Below are positions 37,244-48,500 of a stretch of 64,000 nt of DNA, piece after piece (the first letter of the stretch is position 1; every line of letters begins with the position of its first letter). Both the position numbers and the translations under genes were made by a program. The stretch covers positions 967,169 to 1,031,168 of the forward strand of contig JAACJM010000010.1 in assembly GCA_013368315.1 (NCBI GenBank), written 5' to 3'. The notes under the pieces were generated by a model, which made no database searches, was not told the DNA's origin, and saw only the letters and a program-made list of their open reading frames with translations. This DNA comes from Tetrapyrgos nigripes (lineage: Eukaryota > Basidiomycota > Agaricomycetes > Agaricales > Campanellaceae).

Positions 37244-37890
37244 ATGTGGCTAACTGACGCTCAGAGTACGTGCAAGGACTTGCAGTGACTTCAAGGCTCT
37301 AAATAAATGCTATTGTAGAAATCGGTGTCGCCCTGACCACCTTTGGTGCTCTTTTCATGCTTCTGGGTGTTATGCTTTTCTTTGACGGTGCTCTTCTCGC
37401 CCTTGGTAATGTGCGTGTTTTCAATTCTGTGTGATTATTCGGCTCCTCACCTCCATCTAGATTCTCTTCGTGTCCGGCCTGACCCTAATCATTGGACCCC
37501 AAAAAACCTTTTACTTCTTCGCGCGCAAGCAAAAAATTCGTGGAACGCTATGCTTTCTTGGAGGAATCCTGTTGGTGTTTTTGAAATGGCCCTTCTTTGG
37601 AATGATAATAGAGACGTTTGGATTCTTGAACTTGTTTGGGTGCGTCCATTTGTCCAGTGTTTTCGCTTGCGCTCCTTCTGATTCCAAACCTCCACGTTAC
37701 TTGTCCTTTGCAGCGACTTCTTCCCAGTGGTTATAACCTTCATGCGTCAGCTGCCTTTTATTGGCACCGTGCTGTCTCTACCTTATGTTGCTCCCGTAAG
37801 TCACAAACCTGCATACACTCCTTCCTTCATTCTTACAGTACTGTGCAGGTGGTGGACCGTTTGGCAGGATCGAGAACGTCCGCAGTATGA
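37244..37890 (+). CDS. GOT1: Vesicle transport protein GOT1
   Basis: Small four-helix Golgi/ER membrane protein needed for ER-Golgi vesicle traffic. Exon 1 is only MWLTDAQ, followed after an intron beginning GTACGTGC by IGVALTTFGALFMLLGVMLF and, in later exons, LIIGPQKTFYFFARKQKIRG, FLKWPFFGMIIETFGFLNLF, DFFPVVITFMRQLPFIGTVL and the C-terminus VVDRLAGSRTSAV. Each block matches the strongly conserved Got1 family in order, and the total of about 140 residues is the family length. Four short introns. The start codon was chosen because MWL-[ST]-D-x-Q is the conserved beginning of the family. Confidence 0.95.
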
Positions 37891-38271
37891 TAGTGATGCC
37901 AATACATTTCCTTCATTGCCGAAAATACTGGATATTTATAATGGGCTAGTAATAGTCTTGCCCAACGCTTGTCCTGGCTGTTGGCAGACGTGGCCTTCAA
38001 AACTATAGCTTTGAGTACAAAAATATCTCAAGGCACACAACAGAAAGTAAAAATAGAAAGAGGCTCGCGATCATGTGAAGAGTCGACATTTTGCTCCTGA
38101 ACTCCTACTTGCCCGAAATGAGAGACGTTCTACTTCCCTTGATGACTGTTCGTCGCACCTATTCATGCCTTTCGTTCACAATTCAACAATCCGCGGATTT
38201 CACAGAGTCGTTATCCAACCGTACGCCAACAATACCCAAACGAAGGTCGAAGAAAATGGCATCTTCGCGTT

Positions 38272-39179
38272 ATGGAAGAATTCTGGAGCTCTAATCCTCC
38301 TCCACCCCTTCCAACTTCAGTATCTGTTGAAGACGAAGCTGTAATTGTACGCCGTCCTTCACAATTCCCGGCCAGTGCTAGAATCAATAATCTGATTATC
38401 AACAGAGTCCATTCAAGCAAGATAGCGATCCTTTTGATCAACTTCTAGAGGATGTTGTCGGTGGGGTGTTGATCAGGACAGATTACGATGACGAGAACGC
38501 ATGGCAAGCATTCAGTGCAAAATTGAAAGAAGCAGAGGCAGAGCTATCTGGTCCTCCACCAGATGCCGAACCAGAGGCTAGCTCATTAAAATCATCAGAC
38601 AACGTCGATGTCGATATGGATAAGGGTCAGAACGCAGAAGGCGACGGCGACGACGACGAGAGCGACGATTCAGACTCGGACGGCACAGAAGGAAACCTCA
38701 TCAAAGTAATCAATCCTACCGTCTCAGAAGAACACACCATATTCCGCAACATCTCGAATCTCCGTGCTCTACGACTGTTTAACGATGTCGATATACGGCC
38801 TGCTCCTCCCGTTCCTTCTGGATCCAAAAGGGTTTCTCCTCAGAATAGACTTGTCGATCAAGCTGGCTGGCAAGAGATTTATAGTGGTGTGACTGTGTGG
38901 ATCTATGACAAGCAATCTAATGTAGACGGATCGGTGAGGTTGGTTGGTAGTGAGGGAGATATTTATGGGACTGCTACGTGAGCCCACTTCCATTGATGAT
39001 TTTAGCATTAATGACGACTCTTTCATGGCAGTGGTGATAGTTGGCGCGCTCAGGTATCCCACATCTACGACCTTCAATTCAACATGACGTTCAGCGGCAT
39101 GAAGATCAACTTTGGTGGGATGGATCGGTGGGATTACTCTGAGAGGAAGAGAAATATGGAGGAGGCAGAGCAGCTCTGA
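38272..39179 (+). CDS. Conserved-looking acidic protein of unknown function
   Basis: I do not recognise this protein. Three exons splice cleanly: 38272-38340 (MEEFWSSNPPPPLPTSVSVE), an intron 38341-38405, then SPFKQDSDPFDQLLEDVVGG and a long second exon, then a last exon beginning in GDSWRAQVSHIYDLQ and ending in REEAEQL-like KRNMEEAEQL at 39179. The middle is highly acidic (DGDDDESDDSDSDGTEGN). The C-terminal half looks ordered and beta-rich (LVDQAGWQEIYSGVTVWIYD, SVRLVGSEGDIYG). About 260 residues. No signal peptide or membrane helix. It converges tail to tail with RACK1, with 119 bp between the stops. Confidence 0.65.
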
Positions 39180-39298
39180 CGTTCTCAAAAGGATCATGGA
39201 AGAAAACATGCATGCATGCGTTGTCGTACAGAGTCAGGAATAAAGCTTTTGATAAACTACGACAAAATACATCTTGCCTATACCTAACCAACGCCAAA

Positions 39299-40539
39299 CT
39301 ATGAGGTGACGGTCCAGACACGCAGAGCGTTGTCAGTGAAACCGGCGAAGAGAGTTTGACCATCAGCAGACCAGGCGATGGAGACACACTCGGGTTGCCT
39401 AGCCTCGTCAGTGTATGCAGGCTTGAGTTCATCGACGATGGATCTGTGAAAAGTGATCAGAAAGAGTTTTCGGAAATAAAGACAAGTGCACTTACTTGCT
39501 CTCAAGGTCGAAGATTTTGACGCAGCTGGCGGTGGCAGCGCAGAGCCAGTAGCGGTTGGGAGAGAAGACGAGGGCGTTGACAACGTCACCAGCCTCGAGA
39601 GAGTAGAGGTGCTTGCCCTCGTTCAAGTCCCAAAGCATGGTGATACCGTCCTTGCCTCCAGATGCAGCCAGAGAGCCATCGGGAGAGACGGAGACAGTGT
39701 TGATGTAGCCGGTGTGGCCGTAATGGTTGGTCTTGAGTTTGAACTTGGAGAGTTCCCAAACCTGGAAGTAAAAGTTAGCAAAGTAATTCGTGGACGTTGA
39801 GATTTGAGAATCAGAGATCTTGGTGGAAAAAAATGGTCTCATTGGGTAAACCCTCTGAAGTAGCAAATATTGAAAGAATAACATCATCTTGGGAAACCTT
39901 GGAATAGTACTCGCCTTGACAACCTTGTCCCATCCACAGGACACGATAACAGGGTTCATAACGTTAGGGCTGAATCGTACGCAGGAGACCCTACACAGAA
40001 AGATAAATGCAATGGCTAGATTCCGAGAAACAAACTACATACCACTCTGAGTGACCATCATCCTTGATATCGTATTTGCACTCTCCAAGGGTATTCCAGA
40101 GTTTGATTGTCTTATCACGCGAACCAGAGACGATTTGTCGGTTATCAGCACTGAAGCTGACGGAAAGGACATCAGAGGTGTGTCCAATAAAGCGGCGCGT
40201 TGTGAGACCGGTGTTGAGATCCCAGAGACGCAAAGTGTGGTCCCAGGAAGAAGAGAGGGCGAATTGACCGTCAGAAGAGATGACGACATCGGAAACAAAG
40301 TGGTTGTGGCCGTGGAGAATGCGTTTGGGGTAGCCGTACTGGTCATCGTCGCGAGTCAATTGCCAGACAATGATAGTTTTGTCTGCAAAGACAAATTAGA
40401 CAGAAAACTTGGCAAGTGTATCGGAAGTACCTCTGGAAGCGGTCAAGATCATGTCGGGATTTTCTGAGGAGGTGGCGATGGCGGTGACCCATCCCTTGTG
40501 TCCTTGCAGGGAGCCCAAGAAGCGCAACGATTCAGCCAT
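39299..40539 (-). CDS. RACK1 (Cpc2/Asc1), WD40 ribosome-associated scaffold
   Basis: Seven-bladed WD40 propeller bound to the 40S subunit head near the mRNA exit, linking signalling to translation. Start [20 protein letters not shown] at 40539; successive blades show [75 protein letters not shown] and [20 protein letters not shown], ending LRVWTVTS. The spacing and wording are RACK1-specific. Introns include one of 153 nt (39762-39914), far longer than the others. It begins GC rather than GT, because joining AAG to GTTTGGG is the only way to keep the VVK-VWEL frame; that intron contains a U24 snoRNA. The gene diverges from ribosomal protein L12. Confidence 0.96.
39806..39893 (-). ncRNA. C/D box snoRNA U24 (snR24) inside RACK1 intron
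   Basis: On the minus strand the intron 39762-39914 holds a C box ATGATGT (39881-39887), then ATATTTGCTACTTCAGA, a C'-like CAATGAGA, then CCACCAAGATCTCTGA, with the D box CTGA at 39811-39814. The two guide stretches TTTGCTACTTCAGA and CACCAAGATCTCTGA are those I recall for yeast snR24/U24, which directs 2'-O-methylation of 25S rRNA (C1437, C1449, C1450 in yeast). In yeast this snoRNA also lives in the intron of ASC1, the RACK1 orthologue, so host and passenger match. Ends are approximate. Confidence 0.92.
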
Positions 40540-40724
40540 TTTTGAGAGTTGCGACGAGTAGCGATGGCGTCGAGAAAGTTAAGGCTATGAGAAAAAGTTT
40601 CGTAAATTTAGATGTGGACTGTACAGTCAACGCAAGCCACACATTTTCGGACTTGGCCGAGTGGTCACGCTGATTGGGAAACAATATTCTCCAGTGAAGT
40701 AGCTGTCCCCATCGTCCCTTCCTA
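40540..40724. promoter_or_regulatory. Divergent promoter shared by RACK1 and ribosomal protein L12
   Basis: The two start codons are 185 bp apart. An inverted CCAAT box (ATTGG, 40673-40677) lies about 50 bp before the L12 ATG, and a pyrimidine-rich run (GTCCCCATCGTCCCTTCCT) directly precedes that ATG, as is common for translation-machinery genes. Shared control of two 80S ribosome components is a reasonable inference. Confidence 0.55.
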
Positions 40725-41369
40725 ATGGCCCCAAAACTCGTAATTGTTCTCTTTGATTGTGTAGCTATGCTTCTCATCTCCCTTTCAGGACCCCAACGAA
40801 ATCAAAATCATCTACCTCCGTGCCACCGGTGGTGAAGTTGGTGCTTCGTCTGCACTAGCCCCCAAAATTGGTCCTCTTGGTCTCGTATGTCATCTAGCAG
40901 CTCTTCGGAAAGCGTGTGCTGAGTATTCTCTAGTCACCCAAGAAGGTCGGTGAAGATATCGCCAAGGCCACCTCGCAATGGAAGGGTCTCCGGGTGACAG
41001 TACAGCTTACCATCCAAAACCGTCAAGCCGCTGTCTCTGTCGTTCCCTCTGCTTCCTCTCTTGTCATTAAAGCATTGAAGGGTGCGTACACAGTTTGTTC
41101 TGCGTGAATGTCTCTTAACTTTTACTTCAGAGCCCCCTCGTGATAGGAAAAAGGAAAAGAACATCAAGCACTCTGGAAACATTCCCTTGGACGAAATCTA
41201 CGACATTGCAAGGACAATGAAGTCAAAATCACTGGCGAAGGAGCTGTCGGGATGTGTGAAGGAGATTCTGGGAACTGCGCAGAGTGTTGGTTGCACTATT
41301 GATGGTCAGCCTCCCCATGACATTATTGACCAGATCAACTCCGGTGAGATTGAGGTTCCGGATGAGTAG
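40725..41369 (+). CDS. 60S ribosomal protein L12 (uL11)
   Basis: Stalk-base protein of the large subunit that binds 25S rRNA at the GTPase centre. Exon 1 is just MAPKL; after a 50-nt intron comes [20 protein letters not shown], then [60 protein letters not shown] and [20 protein letters not shown], ending GEIEVPDE. All blocks are in the family order and the length of about 165 residues fits. Four short introns, the first immediately after the start as in many fungal ribosomal protein genes. Start chosen because M[AP]PK is the conserved N-terminus. Confidence 0.96.
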
Positions 41370-41620
41370 ACAACACAGTTTGGGGTTATCTGTTTAGTCG
41401 CTTGCATCCATTTTCTTTGCCATCTATATTCGCTGCGCTGGTGTTGAGGCTGCAACCTAACGAAGTAACTGTGTGTACATGTCCAAGCATAGACTTGTGA
41501 TGACCGACGTTATGTGAAATGCACTATACATTTGTAGTATAATGTGGGATATATTGTAGCAATGCAAGACTGGTAAAAGACGCGTCGCGTGTTTTTCACC
41601 CAAACCACCACAACGCGTCG

Positions 41621-42084
41621 ATGCGTCCGTCGATCATCGCTAATAGGACGTCCTATGCGCCGGGCTCTAATCCCCAGACCAACAGTGCCGCTACACAGGC
41701 AAGGCTCTTGGAAAAGAAGAAAGAATACGATGGTGTAGCAGCACTCGATAGAGCAAGCACTCAGTACCTCGAGCGTGTAACGCAGATCGCTGAGCAGTGC
41801 GAAATCATGTCTAACGCTGGAGAATGTAAGCATGTCCGTTGCACTCAAGAATACGTCTCGTTGACGTCTGTACAGGTCATGGACAAGTCTTGGCCCAATG
41901 GATGAGGATGGTCAAGATCCTTAACCTATTCCGTGAGGCTTTTCCTCCTTTGTTTGTCTTCACTCACTCAGACCTACCTCTAGTCTCTTCTGCTCAGGAC
42001 GATGACCAGAAAGGGGAACAGCTCGTCCGTTTACCAATAGAAGATTTGGACGCAGACTCGTCTCATGAATCGCAGCAACGATGA
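41621..42084 (+). CDS. DAD2: DASH complex subunit DAD2
   Basis: Small kinetochore protein of the DASH/Dam1 ring that couples chromosomes to microtubule ends. After an N-terminal leader (MRPSIIANRTSYAPGS) come LLEKKKEYDGVAALDRASTQ and EQCEIMSNAGE, then across an intron CHGQVLAQWMRMVKILNLF, the signature of the Dad2 family. The last exon, joined after a GTGAGG intron, reads QLVRLPIEDLDADSSHESQQ. Total about 120 residues. Its tail converges with the SCY1-like gene, 109 bp away. Confidence 0.85.
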
Positions 42085-42193
42085 GATTACATGAATAAAT
42101 GACGACTGTACACTATCTTGTATACAAATACTTGAATACTATCCATCCTACATCTATCCAGAGTAGTCCATTTATGAAAGCAAATGACAGAAA

Positions 42194-45100
42194 TCATGAC
42201 TTGGTGGCAGCGTTCTTCTTTTGTTCCTTCAATGCAGCAATACGCTTCAGACAGGATTGCAATCAGCAAAACAATACGGTTATTGTTGAATGGCTTTCTC
42301 TCACCTGTTTTCTCTCTTCCTTCCGTCTAGCCATCTCAGCTGCTTTTTCCTCCTTGGTCATATTGGCTGTAGATGGTGCAGCAGGGGAGACAGATCGCGG
42401 TGTACTCTTTGCAGGCGTATCGTCCCATCCATCGCCCGAGTCCCAATCATTATTCTGCGGTGGTGGTGAAAGTGTAGAGGATGCATGTGATAGTGTACTG
42501 GGTGTTCGAGATGCATTATTACCCGTACGAATACCATTGAAAGACGACGTCGCAGACACAGGTTTAGGTGCTACAATTTGAGGTGCTGGAGTTGGTGGTG
42601 ATGGAGCACTTTCAAAGGCACCTAAGAGACGATGTTAGTCAATGCTTTGAGAGGTGATGTGGAATCGACTCACTCCAATCATCCTCATCAGCATTAACAT
42701 CCATAAGATCATCATTACCCCATGGATTATCCTGAGATACCCCTTCTTCTGCAGCAGCTTCTTCTTCTAATTGTTGTGCCAACGCTGCTGCTGCAACACC
42801 TGGAGATACCTTATTTGCACCCAGCTGCATCCCTTTGGCTTTCGATGATGACGAAGGTGTCGATTTGGTTGGGAATGAAGGTGAAGTGACTGTCGAGTTG
42901 GCAGCGGATATCGATGTCATCAAAGGACTTGGTCTGATGTAACTAGTCTTGTTGTTCTCGGCTGGAGGAGGTGCTGATGTCGATCTGTCGAGTGTAGAAG
43001 AGGCGATAGTACTTTGCAAGTCTGAAGCAGCGAGCTGTAGATGGGAGGTGAATCTAAGCCAGGGCAGGCAGACAGTAAATACTGATCACGAACCCGCTTT
43101 CCAATGGATGTCATGGCCCATCCTGCGAGTGATCCTGCAGCACCTGCAGCTGAACTCACAAGAGCTCCTTGTATAGTGGAGGCGGCAGTAGCAGCTTCTG
43201 CTGATTGTTCTGAGCCAGGAGCAAGAGCAGTCTCGGGCTGGTGCAGAAATGAGATTACTTCAGACTAGTTCCGCTACACCACGCACCAGAGTCGCAGTGT
43301 ATGTTTCCAATTTCTTCACAAACATCTCCATGGCCTTGAACGCTTGGTCTCTCACTAGTCTGATCAAAATTCTTCAGTCAGAACTGCAAGAGATAAACGT
43401 GGCAGAACCCTACTTCTCCTTGTCCACCATCGCAAACGACATGTTGGGTATCACCTTTGTCGCAAGATCCTCGTTTTCGAAACAATCAACACACGCCATG
43501 AATGCCATCAATCCGGCCACTCTTGCATGGACAAAAGGATCCTTCAGGGCTCGCAAGAAAGCTGGGACTAAAACCTTCTTCTTGGTGTGATACCCTAGTG
43601 ACGGGGCCAGACGACCAATCAGAATGCATGTATTCGTTCTGATTGACGCCTCTGTATCTGATTGCATTTTTGCAAGATGACGAAGGAGATCGTTGTTCAA
43701 AGTCCTATCACTGAACTGAAAGAGTGGTTTGAGCTCAGCGGTTTGCGGACACATGAGTCAACATACCTTGGGTGCCAACAAAATGATAGACTTGACAGTT
43801 GCTTCACGGATGACATCCACAGTGTCGGAAAAACCAGTTTGCTATTGATCATTCAGAGTATGGAAAGACATTGAACAATGACGCTCACCAAGTGGGGAAA
43901 TATCTTGGTGTCAACAGTCTTCTTATCCAATTTGTCGGCATATTCTGAGAGATGCTCGAGTAAAGCCATACGCGTACCACGATCGGGGCTAGCAAATAAT
44001 TTGATCAAAGGTCCCAAAACTGCATCGGAGTATTCGTTGTCTGGTACGTTTTTGCCGATTCGTAGGACAAGAGGGATAATGATGACAGCGGGTGCACCGC
44101 TGTATTCTAGTGCAGAAACGATCGAGGGTAATACTCGATGTACAGCGAATTCTGAGGGGAAAGAAGCCACTGAATCGTTCAAGGTTCTGGAGAAGGAACA
44201 TTTACCAGGGTGAGCTTGACGCTGGTAATATAAATGAATGAGATTAACCTGATTAAGGAAGTCTTTTCCGATTCGCTGCCTATTGCAAAGTTATCCAGCC
44301 CAAGACAGACTTTGACGAGTCGGTTGTTGGCAAAGAATCCTGTGTCCGTCATGCCGACTTCTAGAAAGCCTTTGGCGGTAAGGCGTCCTTTGGCATTTGG
44401 ATTCAAGAGTCTTTTATATAGGGGAAAAACAGCGCTAGGAATGTTTCCTCTGGCAGTAGCTGGTGGTGGAGGATGGGGTGGAGATGCAGTCGCAGGAGGA
44501 TGATGGTCAGGATTGAACGCGGCGTTCAGTAGTAATCCTAATGCATAGGCATCTGAGACAGAGGGTTCTCCTCTGAGACGTCTCAGAAAAAGGTCAGGCA
44601 AACAGAACTAGCTCGACATACTGCTTGAGTGCGGACCATCCACTCTTCTTTACTTCTGGTGGCGACCAGGAGTTATTATCGGGCATGAGGGACGCCAAAT
44701 TCTGCAGAAATATCAGCACAGCTTCGTAGAACACGTACAAGACACGCACATAGAGGACCGCAGCATCGTCCTTCGGATTACTGAACAACTCAAATCCTCC
44801 TAGTTTCCATTCTCCTGAAGGCGACAGAAAAATTGATTTCACCCTGACACAACCGTGTGTAGACTGGGCAGAATCGTTTATAAAAGCTAGCGCGACCTGG
44901 ACGTGTTCAGCGATGTTATTCCATCAACCGAACGAACAACCCACAGATATCCGATGTATACCCCACATTATCCAGTCCTCTCGTTCTTGTACGCTTTTGG
45001 AAGTGGAAGATTGCAGTACAGGTTCGAGCGGTCGTACACGTTCAGTCATAATATATATCATGGTATCCAGTTCGACCGCATCCATAAATTTGAGGATGTC

Positions 45101-45398
45101 TGGGTGACGTGTAGTTCTGAGTTTCCTGAGAGCGTTCTTCGCTAGCGGTGCCAGATTAGGTCGTTGACTAAAGTCATACTCAAAGACGGAGACTGGAGAT
45201 GAATCATCCTATGAGCAAATTGTAAGAGACAAGCGAGAATGGAACTGCAAATTTGCGCACCCGCTTGGTTGCATCGTAAAGAGTACAGATTCCATCCAAT
45301 GAAGAGACTTTGGGACCCAAAGAGAATGGAAGATTGAGGCCAGATTTCTGAACGAGACTGGAGACAGCAGCAGACCCTAGATTGCGAAGGTAGTCCAT
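42194..45398 (-). CDS. SCY1-like pseudokinase with HEAT repeats (CEX1-like)
   Basis: Cytoplasmic protein of the Scyl1/Cex1 group, implicated in nuclear tRNA export and COPI-linked Golgi traffic. The N-terminus MDYLRNLGSAAVSSLVQKSG and GPKVSSLDGICTLYDATKR begin a kinase-like domain; SIFLSPSGEWKLGGFELFSN stands where a catalytic kinase has the DFG segment, so the fold is inactive. HEAT-type helices follow (VLPSIVSALEYSGAPAVIII, GTRMALLEHLSEYADKLD, FVHARVAGLMAFMACVDCF). The C-terminal third is Ser/Ala-rich with two acidic DDW motifs (NADEDDWSES and SGDGWDD) and a terminal basic coiled coil KIAALKEQKKNAATKS-like ending at 42194. Many introns. Confidence 0.88.
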
Positions 45399-45573
45399 GA
45401 GCTACCTGGTTGCAGTGATGGAAAAGTTATATCCGAGGTCATGTGAACCTTTATTGCCCTTGTCTTCAACCCTCATCACGTCCGACTCTCTCTCCAGTCC
45501 ATGCTACTGAGGCCTCTCAAGAGCTCGGGAATCTAATTTGTTCGCGCTTTCTGTCGAGCCTGGTGTTTTCAAG

Positions 45574-48500
45574 ATGAACGGGGAATCTTCATCGTCTGCC
45601 GTCAATTCGGAACTCATGTCTGCCCCAAACGGCGTGCACATCAATGGTGTTGAACCAACCCTGGAACAACTCGAGGCAGAACTACCGGTGGTTATGGATG
45701 GACAGGTGCCTCTAGGAGAGGTCTTGTCGCGTGTTACACAGGCGATATACACAGAATTGCAGGAATTGGCAGAGACGTGCGTAATGTGCTCAGGCCGGTC
45801 GGGCTTTGGTGTTCTGACGACATCCTAGTCTTCCGAGTCAGTCCGATACTGCTCGCAAACGCACTCTCGCAGATTGGGTCGTCAAAACTAAAAAGCAAGT
45901 CGTAAAGCTCTATGCAGTCGCGAAGTGGGCTCGAGATGCAGACACGGTACAGAAATGCATGGTGCGCTATCACATTTGTCATTGGAAACGGTACTCAAGT
46001 CTTGTACAGAATATCACTGCATTTCTGATGGACCAGAATCAGCAATTTGAGAACTCAATACAAGGCTTGACTTGGGCAAGACAATCCCTGGACCCGGCAC
46101 GGTGCCTTCATTTTCCGATACCTTTCTTGCAATGCCCTAATACTTTTTTATGCAGACTTCGAAACCATGACCTTCTCACTTCCTTGGACGTTTTGACCAC
46201 TGGTTCTTACAGGCGTCTTCCTACCGCCATCAAGGTATTTCTTTCGTTGTGCCTCCAATATCTTTGTTCACGCTATTATACAGAAAAGTATCATACCACC
46301 TACCCCCTTGACAGACGACGAAGTTATCAAGACCTTAGTAGACATACAAGATGCCATTCGTTACCGCCTTCGTCTATCGGAAATTATTCCGATTGAAATG
46401 TCTCATCATCGGATTGGTAAATCCTGTCCTGTATCGATTAATCCACACGCGTTTATTCTCTGCTTTACAGCTGATGGCAGAGTGTACTTTACTGCACCTA
46501 ATTTGTTCGAGTGTTCTCTGTGCCTTAACGGCACTCGAAAAGGAGATGGATGGTTTTTTGTACATGTAGAATTTCTTATCAAAATTGGGGGTGATCTTAT
46601 CACAACCCAAGGTGTGTATTGTGTTCATGTGCAAGTCATGCTACTGCTTACCGTGTCACAGAGTTTCCTCGAGTACCGACTGGCATAATAAAGCGTCACA
46701 TCACTGAAGAGGTCGACCGACAATTGGCTCTTTATATACCGTATCCCGAACCTCAACAACCTCTTCCTCCCGGAGTGGAACTTCCTCCTAAAGAAGAATT
46801 ACCGGAAGATGTCGTCGATACGCCCCTCGTCCGTGTCTTCAATTTCCTCCGTAGGTTTTCCGGTCACTATTGTTGCAATCTATCTAACACTTCCTTCTCA
46901 GAGATGATGTCCCTATCTTATCAGCTTGAAATATTATGGTACCAAGTAAGCAGATACTTATCGCCATCGCAAGTGGCAGACCCTCTTATCCGTATTAGGC
47001 TGAGAGGATGCGTGCTCTGGGTTGGGGTGAATATCTTACTGTCAATATGACTCCTAATCGGAAAACCCTCACAGTGACTTACTGGATGTGCGTTCATTTC
47101 ACTTATCTGAAAATTCAGTTCTTGGCCTTATCCTTAGTATTAGTCGGAAACCACCCGCTCAACAGCAGAGTCATAATGTTAATGCACCTAAGATCCCCTT
47201 AATGGGAGGAACACTGACTGTAGCAATAATTGAAACAACGGCACTGCAAAGGGCGAATGGGCGTTCCTTTAGGTCAAAAACACTGGCTGAGTTACAGCAG
47301 ATATCGAAGCTTCAATCAAAGCGTCCTTCGGACACCGTAGAATATCTCAAGTTCGACATTCGCTGGGAGCCTGCTCAGGGTGCTCTAGCCATTGCATTAC
47401 CTCGTGAAGAAACAGTCTTACCAAAGGACCTTTTAGCGGTGGTATGTTCTGAGCTACTTCACATTAGACTGATACTTATGCAAACCTGCAGGATGCTGAT
47501 GACCTCAACTTCGAAGATATGTTGCGCAAAGTAATACTAAGGCACACTAAACTGCTCTTGGCCAGGCTGGAGTTCAGACTCAGCATGCCAGGTGTCACAA
47601 GATCAGTGTTTTCGGGTCCTGGGACCATCTCCTTGGTTGAAGATGGTGAGAAACACCTAAAGCTCATATCTCGACCACGCCATTCAAGGCTTCCTACAGG
47701 AGAGTTCCGAGCTCTTAAGCTTCTGCTATGTGCAGACAAGTACCTCCTCATTACGATAGACACCAGGACGGGTCGGATAACTCTACGTGACGTGGGTGAA
47801 CTGGCAGCGACGAATACAGGATCTCGAGTGGCTCAATGGACGGAATTGATCAACCGTGACCCTGCTAGTCTGACAGCTGTACTCTTCAAGCTTAGATTGG
47901 AGGTGGGTGTCTTTCCTTTTGTCATCAATTCAACTTACCAACGATCTTCGTTGCCAGACGATCATCGAATTGGTTGAGCAGAAGGCTAATTATCTCGGAT
48001 TGCAAAGCTATCGTAACCGGCCTTTCTTGCCTAATGGTACGTTATTGATGCCCAAGGAATTGTTCTGTTCAACAAACCTCCGCTGCAGAACTCCAGAAAC
48101 TTGGTCGTAGTCTTGGTGCAGTCTATATCCGACTACAGAGTTACCAAGCGCATTATCTCGTGATTATCATCGAGAACGAACAGTTCCAGTATGCACTGAT
48201 AACAACCAGTGTGATACCCGACTCGGCGACAACCGACATGGTCATCGATGATGTGGCTTTCCTCGATCCCGTTCGAATACATGGAGACGATCCGACAATT
48301 TCCATTCGCGATAATGTTGACACCAAAGGTGCAAGCAAGCGTAAAAAACCAGTTGAGCTTGCTGGGGAACCTCAGAGGAGTCCTCCCCGGACAGGGTGCG
48401 TACCATGACTCGATTCTGACTGTTGTGAATCTTTCTGACGTCCAGATCAGTTTTCAACTTGAGACCCAACTGTTGCGGGAGATTTATAGCTATTGCTGGT

